From: Dysidea avara
Lineage: Eukaryota > Porifera > Demospongiae > Dictyoceratida > Dysideidae
Direction of reading: 5' to 3'
Assembly: GCF_963678975.1 (NCBI RefSeq)
Contig: NC_089276.1
Location: forward strand, 744,001-808,000
DNA length: 64,000 bases
Shown here: piece after piece, positions 1-13,651 of the stretch
How the letters are laid out: the number at the start of each line of letters is the position of its first letter
Numbering within the stretch: the stretch's first letter is position 1
Notes under the pieces: generated by a model
Database searches by the model: none
Told to the model about the DNA's origin: nothing
The model's input: the letters and a program-made list of their open reading frames with translations, nothing else
Position numbers and translations under genes: made by a program

Positions 1-100
1 TTATTTTAAATCCACAGAAACTTGTTGAAAGGGTTTGAGATCACTCTGCAGCTTGACCAACACTACAATGAAGATATATTGTGAAGTAGCTGGATTTAGG

Positions 101-148
101 GTATTATTTTTGGCAGCCAGAAAAGCCCAAACCTTCATGATCCCTAAT
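101..148 (-). repeat. fragment of dispersed TAGGGATCAT repeat family
   Basis: On the minus strand this reads ATTAGGGATCATGAAGG and then a stretch ending in a GGCTGCCAAAAA-like segment. The same head (TAGGGATCATRGA) is found near 29205, 43880, 44930 and (reverse) 49815, often followed by ACCAAGCCCAAAAG. It behaves like a short interspersed element, but its ends and family are not resolved. Confidence 0.45.
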
Positions 149-224
149 GAGTAAGATGATTATCCATTCTTTTTTTGAAAATCCTGACAAAAAAAATTGT
201 GTTAGTCTAGCCTTACACGTCTTA

Positions 225-901
<677 letters not shown>

Positions 902-1027
902 CACGAACAGACTAGGTCGAATGGTCTGCTTCTGCTGCGTAGCACTGGGAGACACTCTGATTCGCTTCACGAATGGTATTCGTTCCTACACTCCGCCAGT
1001 TTGGCAATGTCATTGAACCTTCCTGTC

Positions 1028-1034
1028 TTTTATA
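1028..1034 (-). promoter_or_regulatory. TATA box of ZAR1-like copy 1
   Basis: The minus strand reads CGGTATAAAAGACAGG about 130 nt upstream of the ATG at 901. The flanking sequence, including a CACGTG E-box in ACGAACACGTGAGTTCTT near 1138-1155, is conserved upstream of copy 2 (TATATAAA at 6508-6515), so the promoter was duplicated with the gene. Confidence 0.6.
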
Positions 1035-1424
1035 CCGAGCGATCTGTTGTATGATTTAACTTCACGCTACTCAGTAGTGACTAGTTCACAAGAATGTATG
1101 TACTAACATTCTAGGGAAAATCCCAGTTGTTAATACTACGAACACGTGAGTTCTTGTCAGCCTCACCCACCGGCGATTCCGCCACACGCGTTCTCACAAG
1201 GGCGGGCGCTGTCTGTTCAGTTGTTAGTCAGTTCAGTAGTTTGAAGCTGTTTAATAGATAAGTATTTAGATTTTGTATAACGCTAATGCATTGATAGGCT
1301 TTGCCTTTACCCGTATTTAATATAATCATAATCATAGATTATTACAGGTAGACTATAAGGCCTAAGGCCTGTTACACCTGATCAACAGGCCTATAGGCTA
1401 GGTACAAAATACAACAATAGCTAA

Positions 1425-1837
1425 GGCCACTCCAATTGGTAATTATGTTTCTGGTCCTTTGAAAATCAGTTTTAGGAGCGGGCGGGCGGAATTCAGCAAC
1501 AAAGCAACAATGAAATAACCGCTCCATTAGAGTATTTTTGTGGTTTACTGACTGTTCTATTAGAGTATATCGATCCGTACTATGCACTTCGCCCATTTTC
1601 TTCTCGCATTTCTTGCAGGTTGCAGGTTTTCACTGATAAAATACAAATCATGGCACTTAGATAGTTAGATTTAGCATACTTGTTGCAGCCCAATATTTGT
1701 TTCTGAAATCCAGGTTTTTCAAAAAGCTGATGTACCCATGTACCCATTTTACCCATGTACTTCTGAAGTTTCACATTCTCCAAAAAAGGATGCGGGCGGT
1801 GGACTGACTAGAAACATAATTACCAATTGGAGTGGCC
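1425..1837. mobile_element. 413-bp Harbinger-like MITE
   Basis: Terminal inverted repeats begin GGCCACTCCAATTGGTAATT and continue through ATGTTTCTRGT. The element is flanked by TAA at 1422-1424 and 1838-1840, the 3-bp (TWA) target duplication typical of PIF/Harbinger transposons. The interior has no coding capacity I can support. A lone end of the same family (GTAATTACCAGTTGGAGTGGCC) lies at 42223-42244. Confidence 0.75.
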
Positions 1838-1840
1838 TAA

Positions 1841-4060
1841 TGTATGTATTTATTTATTATTGCTTTACAACACCAGATGCGAGATACAGAATTAAAATGG
1901 CTATGCACAAAAATAGCCGTGTGGTGGTGTTGAGGGTCAGGTGGCAACATGTACCAACTGCCCAAACTAATTACTGTTAATTACTTAACTACAGTACATG
2001 TTGACAGCATACAAAAACACACATTTAGCTACATAAATGATTAAAATTTACAGTTACAATCAAAATTGTTGACAAAATGATTCCAGAATACTGAATAAGT
2101 TTTTAGTTACCTTTAGATTTGCTGGATAGGGAGAGAGGTATTAATCACTGGGAGAAAGGTAGTCAATCAATCTCTTGAAATCATCAGTTGACGTTGTGCT
2201 GATTACTTCTTTGGGTAAATCATTTCAAGAGTTAATGACTCTTCAGTCTAGTAAAAAAGTTTCTCTTACATCAGTTCTAGTCCATACATTTTACCTGATT
2301 TTAGGCTCTCCAGAAGGTCACTTGTTGACCTGTCACATGACATCATTCTAGGTCATTTTATAAGTTTCAGGTGTTTACCAAAAACATGTTTATGACTCAG
2401 TTTTGTTTAAAGTTATTAATGTTGCTTGTCAGTTTAACCTGGTCAGCAGGGCTTATCCTGTTGTGAGTGGGTTGCCACCGTCAACAGATGGTGGTTGTTT
2501 TGGTAGGTGTGCAGGGTTCCATGGATTCTCCTATTATTTCTCAAATAGGCCCCTTTTCAACAATTTTACATGATGTATACAGCATGTTTTACTACAAAGG
2601 CTTGGAGGTAGGGATTCTAACATTCTCTGAAGCCACAAGAATTTCTGCATGCCAAAGAAAGGCAACTGCCTTTCCCTCCAAGCCATAGGAACCGTAAACC
2701 TCTGGGATATTCCCTGCACACCCACCGCAAAGAATGTCCTCAAATCAAAACGATTTCCAGGTTGGTGTAAATGTTTGCCATATCGAACTGAACCATGTTG
2801 AACCGCTTGTATCAAACTGAACCATGTTGAACTGCTCTGGAGTGGACCTGCTAGGGATGGTTCGATCTAGTTCTACATACCCAATATAAACAGTTGTGAC
2901 CTTGCAATTCAGCTTAGTTCTAATAAACAGAATAAGATGTGAAAAAACAAATACAGCTAAAATGCATATGGTGACTGTAATGATGAAATGAGGCGAGCAT
3001 GAGTTCTCCTGTGCATGTTGCTCACTCTTTGACCCAAGTAGTATAATTATAAGCACTGATAACAGGGGTCAGGTTATGCTCCCCTAGTAAAGCTAGACCA
3101 TCTGAGATTGGTTGTGAGAGCAATTTAAGTTGTTAAATTCTATCAAAGTATTGTATTAAAAATTTGCTTGACTGCATGTTATACCAGGGTGAGTGTTCTA
3201 TATTAGGGTGACTGCTCCACTAGAGTATATCGATCTTGCTTGACCAGTTTCTGAAAAGTAAACCTCAGTAGCTATCCACTTAGAGCTGCACCTGGATGGA
3301 CTCTTACTATGTACACTATAAGTTGGACTAAATAGCATACAAACCCTATTAATGCATGCTTTCAATGCATCTAAAGGTCCAACATAACTCCCAGTTCAGT
3401 GACTTCAGATACAAACATCTGGTGAGGCAGCTTCCTCGCCTGCAAAGTTATTCTTTTTAAAGCAGTCGTTGCAAAACATAGGAAGATGCCTGCATCATAG
3501 AGTGATGGAACCATTGGGGACCATCTATAGTGTTCAGATAATGGAAAGGTCCATAATTTAAGTTCTGGAATCACCTAATTAAAAACCCCATTTAGTTAGC
3601 TACGTTTTGCAAACAATTTTTATGAAATTTTTGATTCTGAATAGTCTTAAAGAACACTCACTACTCTAATCTCTGACTGAAGGCTCTAGGTAATATAGTT
3701 AGGTCAGCGGATATAATGAGGGAATCACATTCCCAGCACTAGCTTAGTATATAACTTTTAGCCAACCATGCACATGTACAGTCCCAGCCGATGATCTAAA
3801 CAGTTATCAGTAATCACTTACCTGTCCATTTAAGAACTATACCACGATGAAAAGTATTTCAAACTTGTTGTCCGGTACCACTGATCTTACATGAGACTTT
3901 TGAACAGATAGCTAACGTGTGTGTTGTGTGTGCTTGAGTCTGTAGTGTGATTGTAGTGTGCACATGTTTGTTTAAATTTCTTGTGTGCACATGTGTGCGT
4001 ATGTGGGTGCATGCATGCATGTGCGTGTAATGTGCGTGCACATTTGTTTAATTTTGTTTT
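1841..4060. other. no gene recognised
   Basis: I see no convincing exon here. The open frames are short, lack family motifs and have no paired splice signals. The stretch contains near-repeats of a GAACCATGTTGAAC sequence around 2785-2840 and one copy of the dispersed CTCTATTAGAGTAT motif near 3205-3235. Confidence 0.5.
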
Positions 4061-4064
4061 GCGT

Positions 4065-4067
<3 letters not shown>

Positions 4068-4106
<39 letters not shown>
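4068..4106. repeat. (GT)n microsatellite
   Basis: An uninterrupted GT dinucleotide run sits inside a broader GTGTGC-rich stretch (3915-4115). Confidence 0.9.
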
Positions 4107-4110
<4 letters not shown>

Positions 4111-4856
4111 GCATGTGATATGTACTGTGCCAAACGTAATAGTTATGCTGCTGACTGCTGTTTAGAACAATGAAACTTCTAAGAGAAATAAAAAGTGTAC
4201 ACCTGTTACAGTACATGAATATTACGTATTTTTGTATTTGTACATATTTCTTCTGTTTTCTTGTCACCGCATGCGTGCTTGTATGTCTTTTGTTAGACTA
4301 TGTCTAAATTGACATTGCACGTTGTGCTTACTTGTTGTCCCTTCAATGTGGTGTTGAATTATATCCTCATACTCGCTACCAACAATACTGGTTGTGAAGG
4401 TCATCAAAAATTTTAATGACCCTATGTCATGAGAAGTATAGCAGCTACTGCTTAATTGTTGGTCATCTTGACCACCTGTTTTTGATGCCATTGTACACAA
4501 GCTACCAAGAGTTAATTCACAATATTCCACAAGTGATAAGTTGCAGAGAAATTATACAGGAGTACACATACTACATCACCTGTAAAATAGATAGCTATTG
4601 TTATAGGTCTCACAGGGATGGATCTAAGGTTTGGCAAGTGGGGCTCACCATGATATAAATAAAGGGGGGGGGGGAGAAGCTTAAAGATTTCAGGATTTTG
4701 ACATATAGAGTATAGTTTTATAAAAGAGTTGTAGGGATCAGTGACAGTCATGAAATCGGTGACTGAGTCTAAAGCAAGTTACCACAGAATGGCATACAAA
4801 GGACCAAGTGTATTTAATTAGCAACAAATCCTAGCAAGCTACACAGCTAAGGGTGC

Positions 4857-4907
4857 CAATGAGATGATGTGCCCATGAGATGATGTGCCCATGAGATGAT
4901 GTTGCAG
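4857..4907. repeat. 16-bp tandem repeat, three units
   Basis: The unit ATGAGATGATGTGCCC is repeated three times; the last unit is imperfect. Confidence 0.8.
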
Positions 4908-4977
4908 ATACAAGTTTTCACAGTAGAGGATTATGTGTTAAATTTGGTGACTGTTCTATTAGAGTATCTTGTGATGG

Positions 4978-5117
4978 TCCCAGTGTACAGGACACCTTGA
5001 TAATCAGGACACTTGTCCATGGTCCCATTAGTGTACACACATCTAGACCCTGAAATCAGGACACCTCACTAATAAGGACACCTTGATAATCAGGACACTT
5101 GTTCATGGTCCCATTTG
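4978..5117. repeat. tandem duplication of AGGACACCTTGATAATC unit
   Basis: The block AGGACACCTTGATAATCAGG followed by ACACTTGTYCATGGTCCCAT occurs twice about 90 bp apart, with further partial AGGACAC units between them. There is no coding signal. Confidence 0.7.
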
Positions 5118-5912
5118 TATTAGTATAATTATTATTTATCTTGATAAGTCTTATGTTATATAACAGATGGTAAATACATTACTTGTAGTGATCTCCGGCA
5201 CCAAGTGTGGCACTCAGACGGAATCCAGTTGGCTTGTATAGGTCAAGCCACAATGAAACTGAAATCAGCTCTTCTACAGGTATTTGACCTGTTTCACTTT
5301 TAGTATAGGGTACTTTATTTACTCAAAAGATTTTCATGTAGGCTCCCAGGCCATAACACTTCCTTGTCCTTGATTTCCCAACTGGTAGAGTTCATTATAA
5401 ATAAAACAATGGCTGTACTCATGCACACAACTTTGTCCCCAAACATTAGCTAGGACATTTCACTTTAATATCTGGCTGCTTAGAGAGGTTCCATCATGCC
5501 ATGTCAGTATCTATACTATGAACATTAGCTAATATGGTACAACATTGTAAATGAAGTGCGTCTGACACACCATGAGGTGTGTCCTGCAAGTTGGTGTGTA
5601 TATTGCAACATTTTGGTGTGTCATATATACACTTGATTTTTTACAGTGAAACATTGATCCCTTCATTAAACATTAAAAGTTTGCAATAATTTGTTATGAT
5701 AACCATAAAGGCATGCAGACTTGCAATTGTGCCTGCAATGTAGTACAAATTACACAAATGCATATGATACAGTGACATTGAAGTGCTACAATATATAATA
5801 CAATACAAGCTTCCATGCTGATTATGTACTCTTATAAAACAACGTATTAGAACCATAAAAGTTGTGAGTATACAACTGTATATGCAAAATCCTCTGCTAT
5901 AGCTAAATCTGC

Positions 5913-6311
<399 letters not shown>

Positions 6312-6507
6312 ACTGCCTGAGGTCGATTGGTCGTGTACTCGTTTAACTGTTTCTGCTGCGCAGCGATTTGTCACTGAGTCCGGTCCTTAGCCCAGTCTTC
6401 TCTGGTACTCGTGTAAAGGTGCAGTCCAGCAGTATTACCTTCGACTGTTGGTTCTCAGCTCGAATCATGAACTCAGCCAGTTTGACAATTTCAGTGTATC
6501 GCCTGTC

Positions 6508-6515
6508 TTTATATA
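6508..6515 (-). promoter_or_regulatory. TATA box of ZAR1-like copy 2
   Basis: The minus strand reads CAATATATAAAGACAGGCG, about 200 nt upstream of the ATG. It aligns with the GGTATAAAAGACAGG of copy 1. Homology between the two upstream regions continues to about 6700 (1240 in copy 1), including ACGAACACGTGAGTTCTT and a GGCGGGCGC block. Confidence 0.6.
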
Positions 6516-6853
6516 TTGTGCGATCTGCTCATTTCCTCAGCACATGTCAATACTCAGTAACCACTCCTACGGGGATAAACACACTAGGGGAAACCCCAGT
6601 CGTAATACTACGAACACGTGAGTTCTTACTAGCCTGCCAAAATTTTCCGGAGAGGCGGGCGCCGTCCGTGCTCAAGCGTTCCCTAGAAGTAGTTGTTTAG
6701 TTATTTCAGCAGGCAGTTTTTCAGTAACGTTTTCATAGTATCAAGAGTTTATAATGTAGGAGAATTCGAAGATACAACTGAAGAGTCTGGTGGAGAAATA
6801 TGCCAATAGACTATACCAATATAAAAGTTGTGTCTGTACAAGGTGGTCCTCCA

Positions 6854-6926
6854 ACATACACCTTAGACTGAGCTAGATCGAGGCAGATGAAGTGTGCCTC
6901 GATCTAGCTCAGTCTAAGGTGTATGT
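6854..6926. repeat. perfect 32-bp hairpin with 9-nt loop
   Basis: The arms at 6854-6885 and 6895-6926 are exact reverse complements, with GATGAAGTG as loop. It could be a very short foldback element or a small-RNA precursor. Perfect pairing argues for recent origin or selection. Confidence 0.85.
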
Positions 6927-7448
6927 GTATATCATGACCTCAACCCATTGTGCATGAGCCATCTTAAACTGACCTGATTAGGTATTGCCAAAGTAATGTA
7001 AGCTAGCCAAGTCTACACATGGTATACTCCATAGATGTCTAGTCCTTATAATATCCACAGCTGATCAAAAACAGGAAACTATTATAGTGATACTTAGATA
7101 ACGTCAGAAATCTCTCCCCCCCCACGACATACAGAATTCAAGAGGGAAGTAGGTAAAAATCATAGGTTTTAAAAATTAATGCACAAAACTGTCTGTGGTA
7201 TATCAGCTTTGCTTTACCACAAGATCAATGACTCTAAGGTGATCATTATTATTATACAGTGACCTCTGTTGTGTCATGGGGTACAACACTACATATTTAT
7301 TGTCATGAAAGTAATTCACAAATTGAAAAGTGCCAACTTAAAAAATAATGATTACAAACATCACATCACATGTGATGTTATCATTGTAGCTACTACATGA
7401 TATGATATGCCAGTATTGAATAATGTACAGGACTACAGGTAGCCTCTA

Positions 7449-7692
7449 TCATGCTATAGTACAACAAGGTGATAATCCCTCTTTAGTGGACTCTATACTA
7501 GCTTCTAGATTGTACTTCCTCATTTTTTCTTTACGTTGTTCTCTGTTTTCTTGTCTTCGTCTTTGATTTCTCTCAAAAGACGCCTCCTGTAGCAGATGTA
7601 ACTTATCCATCTCTCTCCTGTGTTGTTCTTCACTTTCCCTCTCAGCTCTTAACCTCTGCTCTTCTCTCTCCTTCTCTCTTTCTGTTAGCTCT
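7449..7692 (-). CDS. coiled-coil terminal exon, unknown protein
   Basis: An open exon of about 80 codons follows a TATACTAG acceptor (exon start 7692, the first nt completing a codon) and ends at a TGA at 7449-7451. The product is extremely rich in Glu, Arg, Gln and Lys (ELTEREKEREEQRLRAERE and onward to NREQRKEKMRKYNLEA), a long charged alpha-helix or coiled coil. The upstream exon is not certain. The small coiled-coil gene at 21.0-21.3 kb, on the same strand, ends in a donor-like AAGTAAGC of compatible phase, but that would need a 13-kb intron containing a retrotransposon. I cannot name a family. Confidence 0.5.
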
Positions 7693-7703
7693 CTAGTATA
7701 CAC

Positions 7704-8716
7704 ACATTAATGATAAGGTCTGCACTAGCATACAACACTTACAACATGTAATCACGAAGACCATAACCTCATAATGGTTGAGTTAGCCACACATTGGTTC
7801 CAAGTACAATTATCATATTTACTTTGTTAAACACTGCAGTATTGTCTTAGTTCAAAATGTCAATACAGTGACTACTCAAAACCGACCACTATTTGACGCT
7901 CAAAAACCATGTTAAGCTAAATCGATGGTGGCACTACTAAAGAGTGGCTATATTATTGAAGGTACAGTGTTTAACTAAGGAAGTACGGTAACCCCAAATC
8001 ACAATGGTTTGTTCTGCAGAGAAGCCAAGATAAGAAGCCAACCAAGCACAACAAGAAAGTAGAATGATAGACAGTAAATTTGGTGAAGACAGAAGCCTTT
8101 TAAGTACAACAAAATGATGTGATTCTGATTAGCAATGCCAGATTTGTTGACAAAGAAGAATTTTAAGTACAACTAGTGATACCATAAATAGCCAATCAGA
8201 TCTAAGTATTGAAGTGGCCACAGAAAACTAGTCCAGTGTATGAAGGGCAGTCACTTTACAGCTGTATGATTAGTAGGCAATCACAAACATTTACCAGCCA
8301 AATTTCCCTTGACATTGTCTTGTACAATTTTGACTGTTACATGTACAATTATTCACTAATGGCGTCCCTAAAAGGCTCATGACATGCAGTGACTCCTAGC
8401 AGTGTGACAAATCTCGACTGAGGGCTGCACAGTATCATGTCTCCCTTAACAAAAAAGGAATAGCTTTTCTGTATGGCTAACAAAAGAGGTTTAATGGTCT
8501 TTGTCACACTATTAATGTTGAGCATGGTAGCTGTATTCATAATGCTAACACGATGAAAATATGCCACACCCCCTGGTGGGTGAAGGCAGACTCCAGACAC
8601 TCTAATACAGCAGTCACCCTAATAGAACAGTCACACATGTATAGCCCTACGTTACAACAAAAACAGCCAAATAAACTAGTATATATTTTTAAATTTAAAA
8701 ATGAAGTAGGGAAGAA
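7704..8716. other. no gene recognised
   Basis: I see no supported exon. Two adjacent copies of the dispersed motif (ACTCTAATACAGCAGTCACC then CTAATAGAACAGTCAC) lie near 8599-8635. Confidence 0.45.
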
Positions 8717-8861
8717 AAACAAGAGATGAATGATGGTATTACAGCATAGCTCAGTGGGAAAATCCCTACTTTGGTATTGAACAACATCATTGTTATAACA
8801 TGTCAAAGTAGGAATTTTCCCACCAAGCTATGCTGTGATACCATCATTCATCTCTTGTTTT
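8717..8861. mobile_element. 145-bp foldback element
   Basis: The arms AAACAAGAGATGAATGATGG... (8717-8776) and its near-perfect reverse complement (8803-8861) enclose a loop of about 26 nt. There is no coding capacity. It is probably a small MITE. Confidence 0.75.
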
Positions 8862-11150
8862 ACTAGTTTATTGCTTGGATCACTACTTCATTATTAAATT
8901 AATTTAAAATATATTAGTTATTTATAAGATAATTATAATAATGCATACAGAATTATCAAATAAAAGTTATTGTAATTTCATAATTAGTGAATCATTTGTA
9001 ATTCTCTAATTACATTACTATGCACTGCAAAGAAAGCGCCATTAGACCAAACTGCTTTAAACAACATATTACAAACAGAAGTATCTTAACTGTTTCATAG
9101 TTTCACTATCATGCTTTTCCCTGTAAAGAGCCTTCTAGACAAAGCCACAAGGCTGCTCTACATTTTTGTTCACGTAAGTACAGGACATGTCCCCTTTTTA
9201 ACTTGAAGGGATAGGCTATTCCTGGTAGTCTATGAGGCCTGCACCTAGTAGACTGGTGCTGCCCGCCCCTTTGTAAAAGGTAAGGGCCTGGTGAAATACT
9301 GATCTCACATAGGAATTCAATTAGATAGCATATGTAACTGCTGGTTACATCAGATGATTGCTCTCCAATTTGAAGAAAAGCATTGCCAAGGCGATTTGTG
9401 TTTAACATCATTGGCATGCATTAATTGGCTAGAGCGGAGTTTTGGTACTACAAATGATATGGCATCTGTATTTCACTTTTGCAAAGGGGTGGGTGGTGCC
9501 AGACTATACGCGTTCACCTGAGCCCCCGCCAAATATAATAATATCAAAGATTCTGACTATGAAAAATCCGCAAAATCAGGTCATTACTCTCTTGGGAAAT
9601 AAAGGTATCATAGACATATGATACCCGCTAGTTTTCATGACCTTTGAACCCACAATCCAATGCTGTCGCTCTTTACAAAATATTGGCTGAATGCTTTGTG
9701 ATGGAAAACAGTAATATCTGTTCTGAAGTAGGGTGGACTGGAGCCCTCCAATGTGAGGAAACTGGCATGATATCAGTGAGTTAGCAAAACTAATATGCTT
9801 ATCTGTTAATCTGGAACCATTCTCTGTTGTCCTCCAAAATGAGAGAGCTCCATCAAAATCGTACCCACCGTTCTGTCGAGTTTACTATAGACTTGACTGT
9901 AGAATTGGTTTCAGAGTCACTTATAGTGATGCACTTCACAAATTTATCAGCAACATCACCTTCAGTGTGGTTTTCTGCTGGTGGTGAAGAGCAGTCAAGG
10001 AGCTTACAACAGTCAAGTTTGATACATCATCACACCTTCACGTGTTTGGCCAGAGAGCATTCACTGTTCTTAGCATCCAGAATGTGTTGGTTGAGCCTGA
10101 CACAGTGGTAGGGACGGAGCTCAAACTACTTGACGTTGATGCATCATCGATCATAGGACCAGAGACAACAATAACCTCAACCCTAAATGCACTTAGAAAA
10201 ATACTTCTTTACTTTCTGAAGCTCTGAAAATGGGCCCTTAAAAATCAGCTTACATGGAATTTCCATGCCTCCTTGCTCTAAGTCACTGGAATATCTACAA
10301 GTTCCTGTAACAGTACCACACCTCGCCTTAGAAACAGTGAACATAGATACAACAGTATGTAGCCAACAATTTCTTCAGATTTGGAAAATCTATGGCATAT
10401 CTGTCTTCTGAATTATCAGTCTCTCTGTGGAACACCACAACTTTCCCCACAACTTTCCATGCTAGCCTTGCCATTTCTTATTCAATGTTGGACAAAATTT
10501 CTGTTGTTTTTTTTAAAACTGGGTGTGCCAGGTTTTACAAACTGATAAAACAATGCTGCAAGCAATAGTCCCGTTTCTTGTTAATAACTCTTGTTACATA
10601 GGCCAGCTACCCAAACATTTAGTAGTGCTGTGAAGCCCTTTAAACGCCAGAACTGTTAAAATCAAAAAAGCGCTTTGATACAGGCAAGAACAAGTCAGTT
10701 ATGAGGCTTTAAAAATATCCCATACATTTAGTATGGGCAATTCAGGTGTGCAAACATGTTTACAACATGAAAACATGTTTATTCCAGCACAAAACCATTG
10801 GGAGTGAACACATGTTCACTCAATAATCAGAGGGCTACAGTTGTAATGAGGGAATTTCAGAAACAAAAGGGATTAAAAGACTGTGGTCTATTGCTGTGAT
10901 GACCTCCTTGGCTCTTTAAGAAGATCCAAGTACTGTCAAATATGACCAGAACAAGATGAGGCAGCATCTAGTGGACTGTTCTCTAGCAAGTTCTTAACGC
11001 CTTTCCCAAAACTGTAATCAAATCCTGATGATGTAAGCATTCGTTACTGTAATTCAATTGTTTACATTAATAATAAAGTTTGCTTAAATGATCAATGAAA
11101 TGTTAATGAAACATGTTGCAACTGTATACTAGTACATACACATAATAACA
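8862..11150. other. no gene recognised
   Basis: The region is AT-rich with several short open frames. The plus-strand frame at about 9827-10227 is open over roughly 130 codons in two overlapping frames but has no motif I recognise and no clear splice pairing. I leave it unannotated. Confidence 0.4.
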
Positions 11151-11156
11151 AGTTAA

Positions 11157-12400
11157 TCATTTACAAAAGCAGTCCACGATACCTGCTGCTTTAAAGCCAT
11201 TTCGTATGATATCAGGATGAGCAAGAAGGTGATCACACATCCTTTGGATCCACTGAGCACCTAAAGATTTCATCTGGCTCATGGGGAACTTCACAGGTCT
11301 GATTTCTGTAACAGAAGGATCATAAATTTTCAAAACTTCTGCTGCATACCACTCTTGAAGCTGAGCTTTCACCAAGTTTTTGACTGATTTGTTCACACTC
11401 AGATCCCATTGGTTGGAACTCCCCTGTACAGTTTGCTGGCACAAACACACATTGTTATCCTCTAGCAATTGCAAAATTCCATCTGTTACTGTACGTTGGA
11501 CTATAAAATTGTCAAAAATACACAGTGTCCTGTGATTGACATCAAGGCATAAATTTTCCTTGTGTCTTGCACATACGGAACACATAGTGATGTATCGTTA
11601 TTTCATTGCACCAATGGTTAGGGGAAAATGTTACATCCCGGGGGAAATTCACAGTTGGTAAACATGCCTTAGTCTTCCCTTGATACACAAGCTGCAATGG
11701 TAATAATTTGCCTATCATGGCTGCAGCAAGCACAATTGTAATTTGGCGCTTCTGCAATTGTAACATTTTTTATCCTCCTTTAGCCATGATCCAGTTCGGG
11801 ATGGACACGTAGCTGACCAGCTGTTTGGTCCCAATTCAGATTTAAGTCCTGTGGGATTTCCTCCATTTCAACAAGACCTCAGATGTCTAGCAAAAATTCC
11901 TCGTTCAGTAAAGCTAGATTTTCAACGGTGACCTTAGCCTTGGTGGTGGCCTTTCGCATATCCCATTCTTTCCATTAAGTACTGGGCCCAGTGATTTGTT
12001 AGGACAATGTGTCCACCATTCACTGCCAGTAAATTACTGTTAGGCATCCTGCAGCTGCTGCTATGCCAATGGATGTGTTAACAATGCCTCCAGCATCAGG
12101 AAGGGTTGCCAAGTAGGCCTGTACCTGATGATCCAACTCCTGTCCTAATAGTAATGGCTGATCCTCTTCTACAGCAGGGAATTGCTTAATTTATTAATCG
12201 ATAAGTCTTCTTCACCTGCTTCAACTTTGATGGCTAATTCATGCAAGTTCAACCATCTCACTGTACTGTCCTTTAGATTTGGCATACCTTTAGCGAAATG
12301 GTGTTTTGCTTTTGTTGTGCCATTCTCGGTGGCATACTTTCCATCTTTGGCCTAGCGTGCTATCATATATGCACCACGACATTTCTCATTGACTAACAGC
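11157..12400 (-). pseudogene. degraded pogo/Tigger-like DDE transposase
   Basis: Reading on the minus strand, the N-terminal part (about 12390-12230) resembles the helix-turn-helix block of pogo-like transposases (KYATENGTTKAKHHF, DSTVRWL). Around 12100-12050 comes a PDAGGIVNTSIG segment, and near 11830 NWDQT, the region of the first catalytic Asp. Then KRQITIVLAAA and LVYQGKT (about 11755-11680), IFDNF (about 11515) and LSVNK (about 11395) follow in the normal DDE_1 order. Frames change several times and stops interrupt, so it is inactive. I did not find clean terminal inverted repeats for it. A separate 236-bp element at 51941-52176 has pogo-type ends. Confidence 0.8.
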
Positions 12401-12921
12401 GTGTCTACTGTTTAGTGACTGGATCAAAATGAAATCAAGCAATCAAGGACTGCTCACAAGAGGTGATCACACACACACGCACGCACACACACACTCTCCA
12501 CACACAGAAAAGTACATTGTAAGCAAAGAAAAGATCTACAAGACCTCATTTCTATCAATCTAGTGGTTAAAATAAGCTGCTGTAACAGTGCCTTGTGCAT
12601 CTCGTATCATAGATGAAGCAATAGATCCTCCTAAGGGAGTCCTGTTCCTAAGATACCAATGGAATTGTAGGCGTGTAATTTAAATTAGGCAAGCGAAACC
12701 ATCGACAACATGTTTTGACTAGACAAGACATCAATGGAGATACCTAGCAACAACATTTGTATGGTGGGCATACACTACTGAAATGGAAAATGGATTACAG
12801 TAACCAAGAAACAAACGACAATAACTATCAGATTGTAACACATCTTTATAGATAGATAGAGTTAATAATTATCCCATTGACAGCCAAATTCTCAGGGACC
12901 ACTGCCTGAATTGCTGAATGG

Positions 12922-13651
12922 GCCTTATCCAAAACTACGCAAAACCTTACAAGTGCCATATACTATCCGTTTTATGAATGCTATACTTTCGCTACATTTC
13001 CGCATTTCGTCCGTGATATTTTAACTGGGGGTGTAGTTTGTACAGGAGCCTATGGGAGAATGGTGAGTTAAGTGTATAAGAGTACGTAACTCTAGCTTTA
13101 TCAGACACAAGTATGTTGTTTTGTCATTAAAAAGAAGACGTTCTATAATAAGATAGCAAAACGTTTAGAAGTAGGCTTTTTGATAATGTAAATTAATTAG
13201 AGTCGGAACAAAGAAGATGTTATCACATTAATCTAGCAGTCATCATTGTTTCAATTAGCCTACAGCAGTCATCATTGTTTCAATTAGCCTACAGCAGTCA
13301 TCATTGTTTCAATTAGCCTACATGGTTTTTACATGCAAACATAGTGCAGTTACAGTTCATTAAACGAATCTATAGAAGTTTCTAATTAGTGCATGCAGCG
13401 AAATAAACTGCTCTGAGGCATCATTCCTGGGTTTCGCCATCTTAGAGCGCTGTATTTTAAACCACGAAACAACATACTTGTGTCTGATAAAGCTAGAGCT
13501 ACTCTTATACACTTAACTCACCATTCTCCCATAGGCTCCTATACAAACTACACCCCCAGTTAAAATATCACGGACGTGATGCGGAAATGTAGTAAAAGTA
13601 TGGTGGATAGTATACGTCACTTGTAAGGTTTCGCGTAGTTTTGGACAAGGC
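12922..13651. mobile_element. 730-bp MITE with about 200-bp TIRs
   Basis: The left arm (GCCTTATCCAAAACTACGC... to about 13125) is inverted at about 13470-13651. The arms share TATGGGAGAATGGTGAGTTA and AGACACAAGTATGTTGTTT segments. The termini resemble those of the element at 22855-23251 (GCCTTATCCAAAATTACG), so both belong to one superfamily. A three-unit tandem repeat sits in the loop. I could not define a target duplication. Confidence 0.75.
13236..13322. repeat. 29-bp tandem repeat, three units
   Basis: Three contiguous identical copies of a 29-bp unit starting GCAGTCATCATTGTTTCAAT lie in the central loop of the MITE at 12922-13651. Confidence 0.9.

Noticed and set aside
5183-5273. Possible 91-nt exon on the minus strand (frame reading LWLDLYKPTGFRL)
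   Set aside because: The plus strand of the same stretch is also open and is framed by an equally good acceptor (CTTGTAG) and donor (CAG|GTATTT), and no partner exon or family match supports either strand.
9827-10227. Overlapping plus-strand open frames
   Set aside because: There is no motif, no convincing splice sites and two competing frames; not enough to call a gene.
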